From Gammaproteobacteria bacterium (GTDB taxonomy: Bacteria; Pseudomonadota; Gammaproteobacteria; UBA4575), in the NCBI GenBank assembly GCA_022824965.1, contig JAJDYY010000006.1, forward strand, positions 62,001 to 126,000: a stretch of DNA of 64,000 nt, given 5' to 3'. The notes beneath the pieces were generated by a model. The model was given only the letters and a program-made list of their open reading frames with translations. It was not told where the DNA came from and did no database searches. The translations under genes and the position numbers were made by a program. Shown one piece after another: positions 40,224-49,495 of this stretch (position 1 is its first letter; the number at the start of each line of letters is the position of its first letter).

Positions 40224-41058
40224 CCCGGGACCTCGTCTCGTGCGGCATGCGGCCGTACGCATTTTCATGGGCAACCGACGCGGATTCTCCAGAGTCGCTC
40301 GACACAGTTTCCGGTGTCTCCGCCATACCACCAAAGTCATGCACGTGATCATGGCTGTGCTGATAAAGTGCGGTAACAACGCCTGCACGGGTGCCGAACA
40401 ATCGCTGGAATTCGTCATGCCCGACCACTTCCTGGGGCACTCCGGTACAGCAGATGTGGTGATTCAGGCAGACAACCCGGTCAGTGGCCGCCATGACAAT
40501 ATGAAGGTCATGGCTCACCATGAGCACACCGCAACCATGGCGGGCAACAATTTCTGCGATCAGCGCATACATTTCCGCTTCACCGATATAATCCACACCG
40601 GATACAGGCTCATCCAGGAGCAGGAGATCCGGGTCGCGCAGCAGCGCGCGTGCCAGCAACACTCGGCGCAACTCGCCTCCCGAAAGATCGGACATGCAGG
40701 CTGCAAGCAATTTCCGTGAACCGGTTTCATCCAGCGCTGCCTCCACGGCACTCTGGGGAGACTTGCTGGTCAGGCTCATCATGCGCTTGACGGTGATTGG
40801 CATGGTTGAGTTCAGGTGGAGATGCTGGGGCACATAGCCTACCCGGACAGAGGATCCACGCCGTACGTGCCCGGTATCCGGCGACAGCAATCCGAGCAGC
40901 ACGCGTACCAGCGTAGTCTTGCCGGCGCCGTTGGGGCCAATCAGGGTCACCACCTCGCCCCGGTCGACATGAATATCCACCGCGTGAAGGAGCTGGCGCC
41001 CTCTTCTGAGAACGCTGACTCCCTGGGCCTCGATCAACCGGACCCTGCCTGTGTTCAA
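40213..41058 (-). CDS. znuC: ZnuC, zinc ABC transporter ATPase
   Basis: ATPase of the zinc importer. Walker A is GPNGAGKTTLVRVLLG, then the Q-loop YVPQHLHLN, the signature LSGGELRRVLLARALL and Walker B LLLLDEPVSGVD with the switch His in MVSHDLH. The C-terminus is rich in His/Asp (HSHDHVHDF), suiting metal contact. I propose the TTG at 41058, which forms a TTGA overlap with the zur stop; a longer open frame to 41103 has no conserved sequence. No clear Shine-Dalgarno is visible, consistent with translational coupling. Confidence 0.9.
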   Translation of the reverse strand: MNTGRVRLIEAQGVSVLRRGRQLLHAVDIHVDRGEVVTLIGPNGAGKTTLVRVLLGLLSPDTGHVRRGSSVRVGYVPQHLHLNSTMPITVKRMMSLTSKSPQSAVEAALDETGSRKLLAACMSDLSGGELRRVLLARALLRDPDLLLLDEPVSGVDYIGEAEMYALIAEIVARHGCGVLMVSHDLHIVMAATDRVVCLNHHICCTGVPQEVVGHDEFQRLFGTRAGVVTALYQHSHDHVHDFGGMAETPETVSSDSGESASVAHENAYGRMPHETRSRDAG

Positions 41059-41567
41059 TGGTCTGACCCGTCGGGCGCCGTAGCGCTGGCGCAGTCCGGA
41101 CAAAGTCCGCGGGCCTCAAGGACCTGGGAGTGAAGTTCGAAGCCGGTCTGATCCGCCAGGTCGGCAATCGCATCCTGCATGCGTTTGGCCTCCACTTCCG
41201 CGACTGTTTTACACTGCTCGCAGACCAGAAATATGGTGCAGTGATGGCGGCCCGGACGACTGCAAGCAAGATAGGCGTTGCAGCTTTCGATACGGTGTAC
41301 CAGACCGATCGATTCCAGAAACTCAAGGGCACGGTAAATCTGGGCGGGTGCGGGTCTGCGTCCTTTCCAGTCAAACTGTTTCATGAGCTCGTAGACGCCT
41401 AACGGGCGATGAACCGCCAGCAGCAGCTCAAGGACAGAACGGCGATTCGCGGTGAAGCGCTCGTTACGACTCTCGCATGCGGCTTCCGCATGCGCCATGC
41501 CCGCATGGATGCAGGCTTCGTGATCGTGCTGGCGTTCCGGAAAAAATGACTGGTCCATGGGTATCAC
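41055..41567 (-). CDS. zur: Zur, zinc uptake regulator (Fur family)
   Basis: Zinc-sensing repressor of zinc uptake genes. The 170-residue protein has the Fur winged helix with TANRRSVLELLLAVHRPLGVYEL (start TANRRSVLELLL), PAPAQIYRALEFLESIGLVHRIES (start PAPAQIYRALEFLE), the metal site HHCTIFLVCEQCKTVAEVE with CxxC, and a second CxxC in GLCPDCAS; these structural zinc cysteines and the absence of the Fur HHDH motif favour Zur. It is first of zur-znuC-znuB and its stop overlaps znuC. A Zur box stands 61 bp upstream. Confidence 0.93.
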   Translation of the reverse strand: MIPMDQSFFPERQHDHEACIHAGMAHAEAACESRNERFTANRRSVLELLLAVHRPLGVYELMKQFDWKGRRPAPAQIYRALEFLESIGLVHRIESCNAYLACSRPGRHHCTIFLVCEQCKTVAEVEAKRMQDAIADLADQTGFELHSQVLEARGLCPDCASATAPDGSDH

Positions 41568-41627
41568 CTAGGCCAAAAGGGAATCACGTTACGATGCAAG
41601 GCACGCACCCCAGTGCCGCATCAAACC

Positions 41628-41649
41628 GTAGTATTATAGTATAACATAC
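41628..41649 (-). promoter_or_regulatory. Zur-binding site
   Basis: On the minus strand the sequence reads GTATGTTATACTATAATAC, matching the gammaproteobacterial Zur consensus core ATGTTATA-N-TATAA. It is a clear inverted repeat, about 60 bp upstream of the zur start, so the operon is probably autoregulated by zinc. Confidence 0.8.
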
Positions 41650-41968
41650 TGGTTGCTGCCGTCTGGCGAGTGCCATCCCCTGCATCTCGATCCGTGTTTT
41701 GGGCAAATAGCCATCGAGAAAACCGGCACTCAGAGGATTCAGGTGCAAGTGCCAAAACGGATGGGCTTCAGATCCGTGCATGAGGTGGCCCTGTGTCTCA
41801 GCCTTGCGGGCGGCGTGATATGATATCCAGCAGGAACCGGCATGGCCTGGGCGGCTTGGCAGGTTGGATGACAACGGACACCGTCACAGGCCCTCGCTGC
41901 AGGAAAAGCCATGTGTGGCTGATCTGCGTCCCCTTCCAGAATCACTATGACAATTTGCAACGCAAATC
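41650..41968. other. Gene-free gap between the Zur box and xseB
   Basis: I see no gene here. A minus-strand open frame at 41584-41874 is rich in His but runs across the Zur box and has no ribosome-binding site. The region must carry the xseB promoter on the plus strand; no strong -10/-35 pair stands out. Confidence 0.5.
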
Positions 41969-42199
41969 ATGGATTTTGAAACATCACTAAAACAGCTTGA
42001 AGCGCTGGTCGAAAAGCTGGAAAAAGGTGGCCTGTCCCTGGAGGAGTCACTCAAATGCTATGAACAGGGCGTCAAGCTCACGCGTGAGTGCCGCCAGGCG
42101 CTGCAGCAGGCCGAACAGAAAATTTCAGTGCTGAGCAAGGAAAATGGAGACTGGACGGAAAAGAACTTCGATGACGGAGAATCGACCGAAAAAGATTGA
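41969..42199 (+). CDS. xseB: XseB, exonuclease VII small subunit
   Basis: Small helical subunit that oligomerises around XseA in the single-strand exonuclease VII. The 76-residue protein reads MDFETSLKQLEALVEKLEKG then LSLEESLKCYEQGVKLTREC, the family signature, with a two-helix layout. It overlaps ispA by about 29 bp, the usual xseB-ispA junction. Confidence 0.95.
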   Translation: MDFETSLKQLEALVEKLEKGGLSLEESLKCYEQGVKLTRECRQALQQAEQKISVLSKENGDWTEKNFDDGESTEKD

Positions 42200-43073
42200 C
42201 GAGATCCTCGACCTGTATGCCGGGCGCGTCAACCAGCAGCTTGAAAACTGGCTTCCCGCAGCCTCCGAACCGCCCGCTGTACTGCACGAGGCCATGCGCT
42301 ATGCCGTACTGGGTGAGGGCAAGCGAATACGCCCGGTGCTGGTGTATGCGACCGGAGAGGCACTGGACGTGCCCGTGGAGAGACTGGATGCCCCGGCCTG
42401 CGCCGTGGAGCTGGTACACAGCTACTCCCTGATTCATGACGATCTCCCTGCCATGGACGACGACGACCTGCGCCGGGGACGACCGACCTGTCACAATGCC
42501 TATGGAGAAGCCAACGCAATCCTGGCCGGCGATGCCCTGCAGGCCCTCGCCTTTTCCGTACTGGCCAATGATCCTGCCAACTCCCCCGAGCGGCGGGGCA
42601 GGATGGCCCAGCTCCTCGGCGAGGCGGCAGGCTCACAGGGTATGGTTGGAGGACAGGCCATCGACCTCGCTTCTGTCAACAAGCCGCTCGATGAAAATGA
42701 ACTGAAACGCATGCACCGGCTCAAGACCGGGGCACTGATCAAGACCAGTGTACTGATGGCCGTCACGGCGAGTGAGGCAAGTACGCCCGAGGTCTATGAG
42801 CGATTTGCCCGCTTTTCCGATTGCATCGGGCTGCTGTTTCAGATCCGCGACGATATCCTCGACATCCAGAGCGAGACGGAAGTCCTGGGAAAACCGCAGG
42901 GTTCCGATGCGGCGCAAAACAAACCCACGTACCCGAGCACCGTAGGGCTGGAACAAGCCGAGAACACGGCAGAAGAACTGCTGCGGCAGGCCTGCCAGGA
43001 AATCGACCATATGGATTTTGAGTGGGCTACGCTGTACGCTGTGAGTCAATATATAATAAGAAGAAACTCCTAG
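42171..43073 (+). CDS. ispA: IspA, farnesyl (geranyl) diphosphate synthase
   Basis: Chain-elongating prenyltransferase supplying farnesyl diphosphate. I use the ATG at 42171 ([13 protein letters not shown]), 300 residues; another ATG nine codons earlier is possible. It carries the first Asp-rich motif [20 protein letters not shown] and the second IRDDILDI (here [20 protein letters not shown]), plus GGQAIDL. One difference from E. coli IspA is the C-terminal ending YIIRRNS. Lies between xseB and dxs. Confidence 0.94.
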   Translation: MTENRPKKIDEILDLYAGRVNQQLENWLPAASEPPAVLHEAMRYAVLGEGKRIRPVLVYATGEALDVPVERLDAPACAVELVHSYSLIHDDLPAMDDDDLRRGRPTCHNAYGEANAILAGDALQALAFSVLANDPANSPERRGRMAQLLGEAAGSQGMVGGQAIDLASVNKPLDENELKRMHRLKTGALIKTSVLMAVTASEASTPEVYERFARFSDCIGLLFQIRDDILDIQSETEVLGKPQGSDAAQNKPTYPSTVGLEQAENTAEELLRQACQEIDHMDFEWATLYAVSQYIIRRNS

Positions 43074-43125
43074 CGTACCGGCTTCAGACTTTCAACCTCA
43101 GCAAATCATACAAATCCTGACGCCT

Positions 43126-45048
43126 ATGGACAAAACCCGTTACCCCCTGCTATCCAAGATCGACAGCCCGGCGGAGCTGCGCTCCCTGAGGGAAAACCAG
43201 ATGCCGGCGGTCGCTGACGAGCTGCGTGATTTCTTGCTGGATTCCATTGCCAGCTGCGGAGGACATTTCGGTGGCGGTCTCGGCGCGGTAGAAATCACCG
43301 TTGCGCTGCACTATGTCTTCAATACCCCGCATGACCGAATTGTGTGGGACGTCGGCCACCAGTGCTACCCGCACAAAATCCTCACGGGCCGCAAAGACCG
43401 TATTACGACCATTCGAACCAAGGACGGACTGGCGCCGTTCCCGAAACGCAGTGAAAGCGAACACGATCATTTTGGAACCGGCCATTCGAGCACGTCCATC
43501 GGCGCTGCCCTGGGGATGGCCATTGCCAGCGCCTCAAGGAACGAGAAGCGCAAAGTCATTGCAGTCATCGGAGACGGCGGCATCACGGGCGGGATGGCGT
43601 ATGAAGCCCTGAATCACCTGGGAGACAGCAATGCCGACCTGCTGGTCATACTCAATGACAACGAGATGTCGATTTCGCCCAACATCGGCGCCATGACCAA
43701 TTACCTGACCCGGCTACTCTCTGGCCAGATGTCGGCCACCATCAGCAAGAGCAGTAAAAAACTGCTCCAGCCGATTCCGTTTGCGAACGAATTCGTGGGC
43801 CGCATCACCGAACATGCCAAGGGTGTGGTGACACCTCCGGGGACGCTGTTTGAGGAACTCGGGCTAAGCTATTACGGTCCGGCAAACGGGCACGATGCGA
43901 GCAGCCTGATCAAGATTCTGAAAAACCTGAAACGCCTGGATGGCCCGAAGCTGCTGCACATCTGCACGGTCAAGGGGAAGGGCTATGCGAAGGCGGAATC
44001 GGACCCGGTAGGCTACCATGCCGTGCCTACCTTCGAGCCCAGCGTCGGGGTGGTCAAATCAGGTGGAAAACCCAAAATCACCTACACGCAGGTCTTCAGC
44101 GACTGGCTGTGCGACATTGCCAAGCAGGATGAGCGCGTCATGGCCATCACACCTGCCATGCGAGAAGGATCGGGCCTGGTCCGGTTCTCCAAGGAGTTTC
44201 CTGACCGCTACTTTGACGTTGCCATTGCAGAACAGCATGCGGTCACACTTGCCGCCGGGATGGCCTGTGAGGATACCAAGCCGATCGTGGCCATTTATTC
44301 GACCTTCCTGCAGCGTGGCTATGATCAGCTGATCCATGACGTCGCGGTGCAAAACCTGCCGGTCATGTTTGCGATTGACCGTGCCGGGGTCGTGGGCGGT
44401 GACGGGCAGACCCATGCCGGCAGTTTTGATCTGACTTACCTGCGCTGCGTCCCGAACATGGTGGTGATGACGCCAAGCGATGAAAACGAGACACGGCGGA
44501 TGCTCTATACGGCCTATTTGCAGGAGTGTCCGGCCGCCGTACGTTATCCCCGCGGCAGCGGGCCAGGTACCCCGGTCGAGTCGGAAATGAACGCCGTGGA
44601 AGTCGGCAAGGGCGAGGTGTTACGCCAGGGCAAACAGATTGCAATCCTGGCCTTCGGAAGCCCGGTGCATGACGCCCTCGATGTGGGTGAACAGCTGGAT
44701 GCAACCGTGGTTAACATGAGGTTTGTCAAACCGATCGACCAGGCGCTCATCATCGACGTTGCCAAGGCGCACGAGTTGATCGTCACGATTGAAGACAATG
44801 TCGTGCTGGGAGGGGCCGGCTCGGCGGTCAACGAAGTCCTGGCCATCAGCCAGCTTGCGGTTCGCATCAAAAACCTGGGCTTGCCGGATCATTACCTGAA
44901 CCATGCCACCCGCGAGGAGCAGTTGACTGATGCGGGACTGGATGCCGACGGCATCCTGGAGGCCATCCTGCAGTTCAAAAAGGAAAGTCAGAAGACCAAG
45001 CCAGCCGTCAAGCGGACCCGACGACGAAAAACCAAATCCGACTCATAA
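43126..45048 (+). CDS. dxs: Dxs, 1-deoxy-D-xylulose-5-phosphate synthase
   Basis: Thiamine-diphosphate enzyme that opens the MEP isoprenoid pathway. The 640-residue protein has [19 protein letters not shown], the [16 protein letters not shown] block, the TPP motif [36 protein letters not shown] (given here as [16 protein letters not shown] and [13 protein letters not shown]), and the transketolase C-domain with [18 protein letters not shown] and [19 protein letters not shown] strongly basic tail ([10 protein letters not shown]) extends past the usual end. Converges on bamC. Confidence 0.95.
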   Translation: MDKTRYPLLSKIDSPAELRSLRENQMPAVADELRDFLLDSIASCGGHFGGGLGAVEITVALHYVFNTPHDRIVWDVGHQCYPHKILTGRKDRITTIRTKDGLAPFPKRSESEHDHFGTGHSSTSIGAALGMAIASASRNEKRKVIAVIGDGGITGGMAYEALNHLGDSNADLLVILNDNEMSISPNIGAMTNYLTRLLSGQMSATISKSSKKLLQPIPFANEFVGRITEHAKGVVTPPGTLFEELGLSYYGPANGHDASSLIKILKNLKRLDGPKLLHICTVKGKGYAKAESDPVGYHAVPTFEPSVGVVKSGGKPKITYTQVFSDWLCDIAKQDERVMAITPAMREGSGLVRFSKEFPDRYFDVAIAEQHAVTLAAGMACEDTKPIVAIYSTFLQRGYDQLIHDVAVQNLPVMFAIDRAGVVGGDGQTHAGSFDLTYLRCVPNMVVMTPSDENETRRMLYTAYLQECPAAVRYPRGSGPGTPVESEMNAVEVGKGEVLRQGKQIAILAFGSPVHDALDVGEQLDATVVNMRFVKPIDQALIIDVAKAHELIVTIEDNVVLGGAGSAVNEVLAISQLAVRIKNLGLPDHYLNHATREEQLTDAGLDADGILEAILQFKKESQKTKPAVKRTRRRKTKSDS

Positions 45049-45058
45049 CCTCCAGCGG

Positions 45059-46135
45059 TTACGCACGCGGGTAATTGCCAGGATAGGCTGAGATGATCCT
45101 GCGCAGCAGCTTCCTGGCTGTTCCAGCCGGGATCACCACCTGCTCTTGATCGTCCCTGTGGGCCGTGATCAACGTCTGGCGGCCCTGGCCGAGCAGGTGT
45201 ATCTGGTAGCGCACCACGGCAGCATCGCCATCGCGAATGCCCGCCTGCGTGGAGACCGGATCCGGCTCCAGGGAGACGAAGTAAATGCCTTGGTCGCGAT
45301 TGTGATCCTCGATGACGAGGCCTGAGCGGTCCAGGGCCACACCGGTCCTGCGCCAGACCCGGGGGAAGACGTCACCCACCATCAGCACCGGGATCCCCTC
45401 GATATCGCGGATGTCCAGGTACAGGGCCTGGGAATCCGGGTTCCCGAACTTGAGTCCGGCTTCTTCCTTTGAGGTGCCCAGGAATTCCATCAGCCTGACT
45501 GTCATTTCCGCTTCACGGTCCGGGTTCGGAGACTGCGGTTTCCACAGGATCTGGTCATCCTCATTGATCGCGGCCACTTCCAGACCACGCTGTGTCAGGT
45601 ACAGGTTGGTCACCGCATTGGGCTGGCGCTCAAGGCGCAGCCGGAACTTCTCCGTGACCACGTCAATTCCTTCCCGGTTGGAGGACGTGTCGCGAAGACG
45701 GCCCAGGTCCTGGGCCCAGTGGGTCTCCATGTAGCCCAGTACCGGTTCGTCCTCGGCAATTCTGAAACCTTCCTCCTGCCAGAATCCACGCAGCAGCGGC
45801 CACAGCGTGACCGGGTCCGCATCCACTTCCAACCAGCGGGTCGGACCTTCCTGGCGCACACGCATTTCCAGAAACTCGGGCAGTACGCTGGCACCCACGG
45901 CCGGCACCCGCGTCTCCAGGGCGCTGACCCTGTCACTTGCCGTTTTCGGAATCCTCAGGCTGCTTTCCCAGTCCGGGGCCACCAGGTCAGGGGGTGCCTC
46001 GAGGGGCCTCGTCGAGGCGCTGTCTGAGTAGTCCTGGTCCCCGGTCTTCAGAAAACCGCAGCCACCCAGACCCAGGGCCAGTGGAAGCCAGGCCACCACG
46101 AGCACAAACCGCATGGAAAATTGATATTTGAGCAT
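45059..46135 (-). CDS. bamC: BamC, outer-membrane assembly lipoprotein
   Basis: Accessory lipoprotein of the BAM complex that inserts beta-barrels. The 358-residue protein has a lipoprotein signal with LGGC at about 23-26, the N-terminal unstructured lasso region with APPDLVAPD, and two helix-grip domains (first with WLEVDADPVTLWPLLRGFW, second around LFPRVWRRTGVALDRSGL-like DVFPRVWRRTGVALDRSG). Sits directly downstream of dapA, the dapA-bamC order of gammaproteobacteria. Confidence 0.9.
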   Translation of the reverse strand: MLKYQFSMRFVLVVAWLPLALGLGGCGFLKTGDQDYSDSASTRPLEAPPDLVAPDWESSLRIPKTASDRVSALETRVPAVGASVLPEFLEMRVRQEGPTRWLEVDADPVTLWPLLRGFWQEEGFRIAEDEPVLGYMETHWAQDLGRLRDTSSNREGIDVVTEKFRLRLERQPNAVTNLYLTQRGLEVAAINEDDQILWKPQSPNPDREAEMTVRLMEFLGTSKEEAGLKFGNPDSQALYLDIRDIEGIPVLMVGDVFPRVWRRTGVALDRSGLVIEDHNRDQGIYFVSLEPDPVSTQAGIRDGDAAVVRYQIHLLGQGRQTLITAHRDDQEQVVIPAGTARKLLRRIISAYPGNYPRA

Positions 46136-46153
46136 AGAGCTAATCCAGTATGT

Positions 46154-47041
46154 TTATAGGCTGCCAGCCAGTTGCAGGGCTTCACGCAAGGTTTCGTGGT
46201 GGGCACTCGACAGGGGAGTCATGGGCAAGCGTATGCCTGCCGGAAACAGACCCATCTCTGTCAGGCACCACTTTACCGGGATCGGGTTGGATTCCACGAA
46301 CAGGTCGTGGTTCAGACGCTCAAGCCGGGCGTTGGTTTGCTGTGCCTTGGTCCGGTCCCCTTCCAGGCATGCCATGCACAATTCATGAAACAGCCTAGGT
46401 GCAACATTTCCCGTCACTGTGATGACCCCCTTGCCGCCGGCAAGCATGAAATCCATGGCGGTGGCATCATCGCCGCTGATCAACAAAAACCCTTCCCGGC
46501 AGCCCGCGAGAATCTCCTGGCAGCGACTGACATCCCCAGTCGCCTCCTTGATCCCGATGATATTGTCCAGCTGGGAAAGCCGAATTGCCGTCGGCGCCAA
46601 CATATCACATGCAGTGCGCCCGGGCACATTATACAGAATCAGCGGGATCGCAACCGCTTTGGCCACGGCTTCATAATGCAGTACCAGCCCCTCCTGGGTG
46701 GGCTTGTTGTAATACGGGGTCACCAGCAGGCAGGCATCCGCACCGGCTTCCTTGGCACACTGGGTCAGCTCGATCGTCTCACGGGTGGAGTTCGAGCCGG
46801 TACCTGCAATGACCGGAACCCGGCCCCCGGCCTGGCGGACGACGAACCGGATCAGTTCGCAGTGCTCGGCATGGTCCAGCGTGGCAGACTCACCTGTGGT
46901 GCCGGCCGGTACCAGCACATCACTGTCGTTCTCGATATGGAATTCAACGTAGTCCGCCAGTGTGTCGTAATCGACTGCGCCACCTTCATGCATCGGCGTA
47001 GCCATTGCGACCATGCTGCCTTTGAACACCGGATTCCCCAA
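46154..47041 (-). CDS. dapA: DapA, 4-hydroxy-tetrahydrodipicolinate synthase
   Basis: Condenses pyruvate with aspartate semialdehyde in lysine and diaminopimelate synthesis. The 295-residue protein shows LVPAGTTGESATLDHAEHCEL, GTGSNSTRETIELTQCAKEAGAD (start GTGSNSTRETIELT), the catalytic Tyr in VTPYYNKPTQEGL, YNVPGRTACDM and the Schiff-base Lys in IIGIKEATG. Nineteen bp separate it from bamC. Confidence 0.96.
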   Translation of the reverse strand: MGNPVFKGSMVAMATPMHEGGAVDYDTLADYVEFHIENDSDVLVPAGTTGESATLDHAEHCELIRFVVRQAGGRVPVIAGTGSNSTRETIELTQCAKEAGADACLLVTPYYNKPTQEGLVLHYEAVAKAVAIPLILYNVPGRTACDMLAPTAIRLSQLDNIIGIKEATGDVSRCQEILAGCREGFLLISGDDATAMDFMLAGGKGVITVTGNVAPRLFHELCMACLEGDRTKAQQTNARLERLNHDLFVESNPIPVKWCLTEMGLFPAGIRLPMTPLSSAHHETLREALQLAGSL

Positions 47042-47151
47042 ATGAAGTTCAGATCAGAAAGGCTTTGGATGGTACTGATCGCACCCTGCCATTACAAGAA
47101 AATAACAGCTTATCCGCGCACTGGTGCTCCAGAACAGTGATTGCAGACCCC

Positions 47152-48249
47152 TCATGAGCCGGACAGGGATTGCTGCTTTTGCCACGAGCCTCGGTTGATG
47201 GACGACCATGCCCGGATCACCGCATGGAACAGTGTGGCCAGCGGAATGGCAAAAAACACGCCCCAGACCCCCCAGATCCCCCCGAAAATCAGTACCGCTG
47301 CGATGATCGCGACGGGATGCAAATTTACGATCTCGGAAAACAGCAGGGGCACCAGCACATTGCCGTCCAGGAGCTGGATCGCAGCGTAAGCCAGCAACAC
47401 GTACACGAACTCGGAACTTGGCCCCCATTGAAAGTAGGCCACAAACACGACCGGGATGGTCACCAACGCGGCCCCCACGTAGGGGATGATGACGGATATG
47501 CCGACCAAGAATGAAAGCAGCATGGCATAGTCGAGACCGAAGAAGACAAACGTGACATAGGTCGCAGCCCAGACCACCAGGATTTCAATGACTTTGCCGC
47601 GGATGTAGCTGGCAATTTTCTTGTTGACCTCGATCCAGACCTCGTTCGTCAGTTCGCGGTTGGAAGGCAGAAAACTTTCTGCCCACCCCAAAATCTTGCC
47701 TTTATCCTTGAGAAAGAAGAACACCAGCAGGGGAACGATGATCAGGTAGACGATGATCGTAATCAGGCCCACTACGGATTCGAGTGGCTGACTGAGGACA
47801 TTCTGCCCCACCGCAATCAGCTGGGAGCGCAGTGAACTGATCATCTCCGTGATTTGCGCTTCCGTGAAGATCTGGGCAATGCTCGGGTACTTGTCCGGCA
47901 ACTGCATCAGCAGGTTCTGGCCCTGCGTGATCATGCCTGGTAACTCACGGAAAAACTGTGTGAGCTGCTGCGACAGTTTGGGGATCAGCCCGAACAGGAT
48001 TATGATCAACAGGGCGAGGAAGCCGAAAAAGACCAGCAGCAGTGCCAAAAACCGGGGGATCCTGCCCTGCTGTAGCAGTCCCACGACCCCGTCCAGCACG
48101 TAGGCGATGACTATGCTGGCGATCAGGGGGGCCAGGAGATCACCAAACAGCAGCACGCTGGCAAAACCGACGATCAGGCAAAGTGCCAGAATGACGATCT
48201 GCGGATTCGAGAAGTTCTGCTGGTACCAGTTTTTGAGGTATTCGATCAT
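47152..48249 (-). CDS. AI-2E family transporter (PerM/YdiK type)
   Basis: The 365-residue protein has about eight predicted membrane helices, with pairs near residues 15-60 and 65-90 and a cluster from 215 to 345. The family signature is seen as FLVGISVIIPYVGAALVTIP and LLDGNVLVPLLFSEIVNLHP. Members export or take up various small molecules and only some act on AI-2; PerM is the usual gammaproteobacterial neighbour of bcp/dapA. Substrate not inferable here. Confidence 0.85.
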   Translation of the reverse strand: MIEYLKNWYQQNFSNPQIVILALCLIVGFASVLLFGDLLAPLIASIVIAYVLDGVVGLLQQGRIPRFLALLLVFFGFLALLIIILFGLIPKLSQQLTQFFRELPGMITQGQNLLMQLPDKYPSIAQIFTEAQITEMISSLRSQLIAVGQNVLSQPLESVVGLITIIVYLIIVPLLVFFFLKDKGKILGWAESFLPSNRELTNEVWIEVNKKIASYIRGKVIEILVVWAATYVTFVFFGLDYAMLLSFLVGISVIIPYVGAALVTIPVVFVAYFQWGPSSEFVYVLLAYAAIQLLDGNVLVPLLFSEIVNLHPVAIIAAVLIFGGIWGVWGVFFAIPLATLFHAVIRAWSSINRGSWQKQQSLSGS

Positions 48250-48396
48250 GGATCAGTTCGACGTGGTGAGAGAAGCTGGGGCCTCAGGTGCACTTTCGGC
48301 AACGGGCCGAATCGTGCAGGTGTGCGGCCTGTCCGGTGTCTGCGCCCGTTCTTGTAATTTCAGGCAAAAGCAAAACCGTGCGGAGACTCATACCGC

Positions 48397-49296
48397 CTAT
48401 TTTTTCGAATCGCAGTAGCCGCGCGCATAGTCCAGCAACTCGTCCATGGCACGCAGGCGGAACTTCTGACGCTGGCGGACAAAGGAGAATTCCCGCTCGA
48501 GCTGGGGTTCCAGATCCAGCTTGTTCAACACCTTGAGCTTGAGCTCTTTCTCGATCGTGGCCCCGGACACGATCGACACGCCCATGCCGGCCTCGACCGC
48601 CCCCTTGATGGATTCCGGGCTGCCCAGTTCCATGCAGATATTCAGGTTGTTCCGATCCAGCCCCATCTTGGTCATGTGGCCCATAATCACGTCCCTCGTG
48701 CCGGACCCCTCCTCACGGCCGATGAACGGAAAATGCATGAGTTCCTCCATGGAGATGGAGGCCCGCTTGGCAAGTTCATGCCCCGGGGGGACGATCACCA
48801 CCAGTTGGTCGACCCTGCATACCTCGACCAACAGATTCTTGTTGGTGACCGGGCCTTCGACAATGCCCAGATCGATCATGCTGTTCTCGATCATGGAAAC
48901 GATGCCTTCGGTATTGGAAACCTTCAGGCGCAACTGTATCTCGGGGAATTTCTTGGTAAATCCGCTGAGCAGGCTGGGCAGCATGTATTCAGCAACGGTC
49001 GTACTGGCGCCCAGGGTCAGCGTGCCGCTGACGTCGCTGGTCAGTTCCTTGACGAAATTCTCCATCTCGGCGTACAGCTCGAAGATCTGCTCGGCATATT
49101 CGTAGCACCTGCGCCCGGCCTCTGTCAGCGTGACGCGGTTGTGCGTTCGATCGAACAGTCGGGTGTTGAAATGCTCCTCGAGCTGGCGCACCTGGAACGT
49201 CACGGCCGGTTGCGTCATATGCAGTGTTTCTGCGGCCTTGGTGAAGCTCAGCAATTTCGCAACGGTGTGGAACACTTGTAGCCGACGATCTGCCAT
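48397..49296 (-). CDS. LysR-family transcriptional regulator
   Basis: The 299-residue protein has the N-terminal winged helix-turn-helix LQVFHTVAKLLSFTKAAETLH with TQPAVTFQVRQLEEHFNTRLF (start TQPAVTFQVRQLEE), and a periplasmic-binding-type effector domain from about residue 90 (TLTLGASTTVAEYMLPSLLS). It most resembles the CysB/CbbR-like branch with the GREEGSGTRDVIM effector segment, but the target pathway is unknown. It is divergent from proS; an imperfect palindrome in the shared gap is a likely operator. Confidence 0.85.
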   Translation of the reverse strand: MADRRLQVFHTVAKLLSFTKAAETLHMTQPAVTFQVRQLEEHFNTRLFDRTHNRVTLTEAGRRCYEYAEQIFELYAEMENFVKELTSDVSGTLTLGASTTVAEYMLPSLLSGFTKKFPEIQLRLKVSNTEGIVSMIENSMIDLGIVEGPVTNKNLLVEVCRVDQLVVIVPPGHELAKRASISMEELMHFPFIGREEGSGTRDVIMGHMTKMGLDRNNLNICMELGSPESIKGAVEAGMGVSIVSGATIEKELKLKVLNKLDLEPQLEREFSFVRQRQKFRLRAMDELLDYARGYCDSKK

Positions 49297-49339
49297 CTCA
49301 ACTCCCTTGGAGCTTGTTTTGCCTGCAGATTAACGTAGT

Positions 49340-49368
49340 ATACACGCATGCCGTGCATGCATGTGTAT
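49340..49368. promoter_or_regulatory. Palindromic operator candidate between lysR gene and proS
   Basis: ATACACGCATGC and GCATGCATGTGTAT face each other across three bases, an inverted repeat with a two-base slip. A second near-palindrome, TTTATAGGCCATAAA, follows at about 49373-49387. LysR proteins usually bind such dyads (T-N11-A core) next to their own gene. Confidence 0.45.
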
Positions 49369-49495
49369 GATTTTTATAGGCCATAAAAAAAATATAATAC
49401 ATCCTGGCAGGGATCATTTCCGTCACTCATGAGCGGATGAGTACCGGCATCCACAACAGGCTTTCAGTTCCGGGCCAAACATCAACCAGGCGAGT

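Noticed and set aside
41584..41874. His-rich minus-strand frame upstream of zur (EAHPFWHLHLNP), perhaps a zinc-binding protein
   Set aside because: It runs over the Zur box, lacks a ribosome-binding site and does not look like ZnuA or ZrgA.
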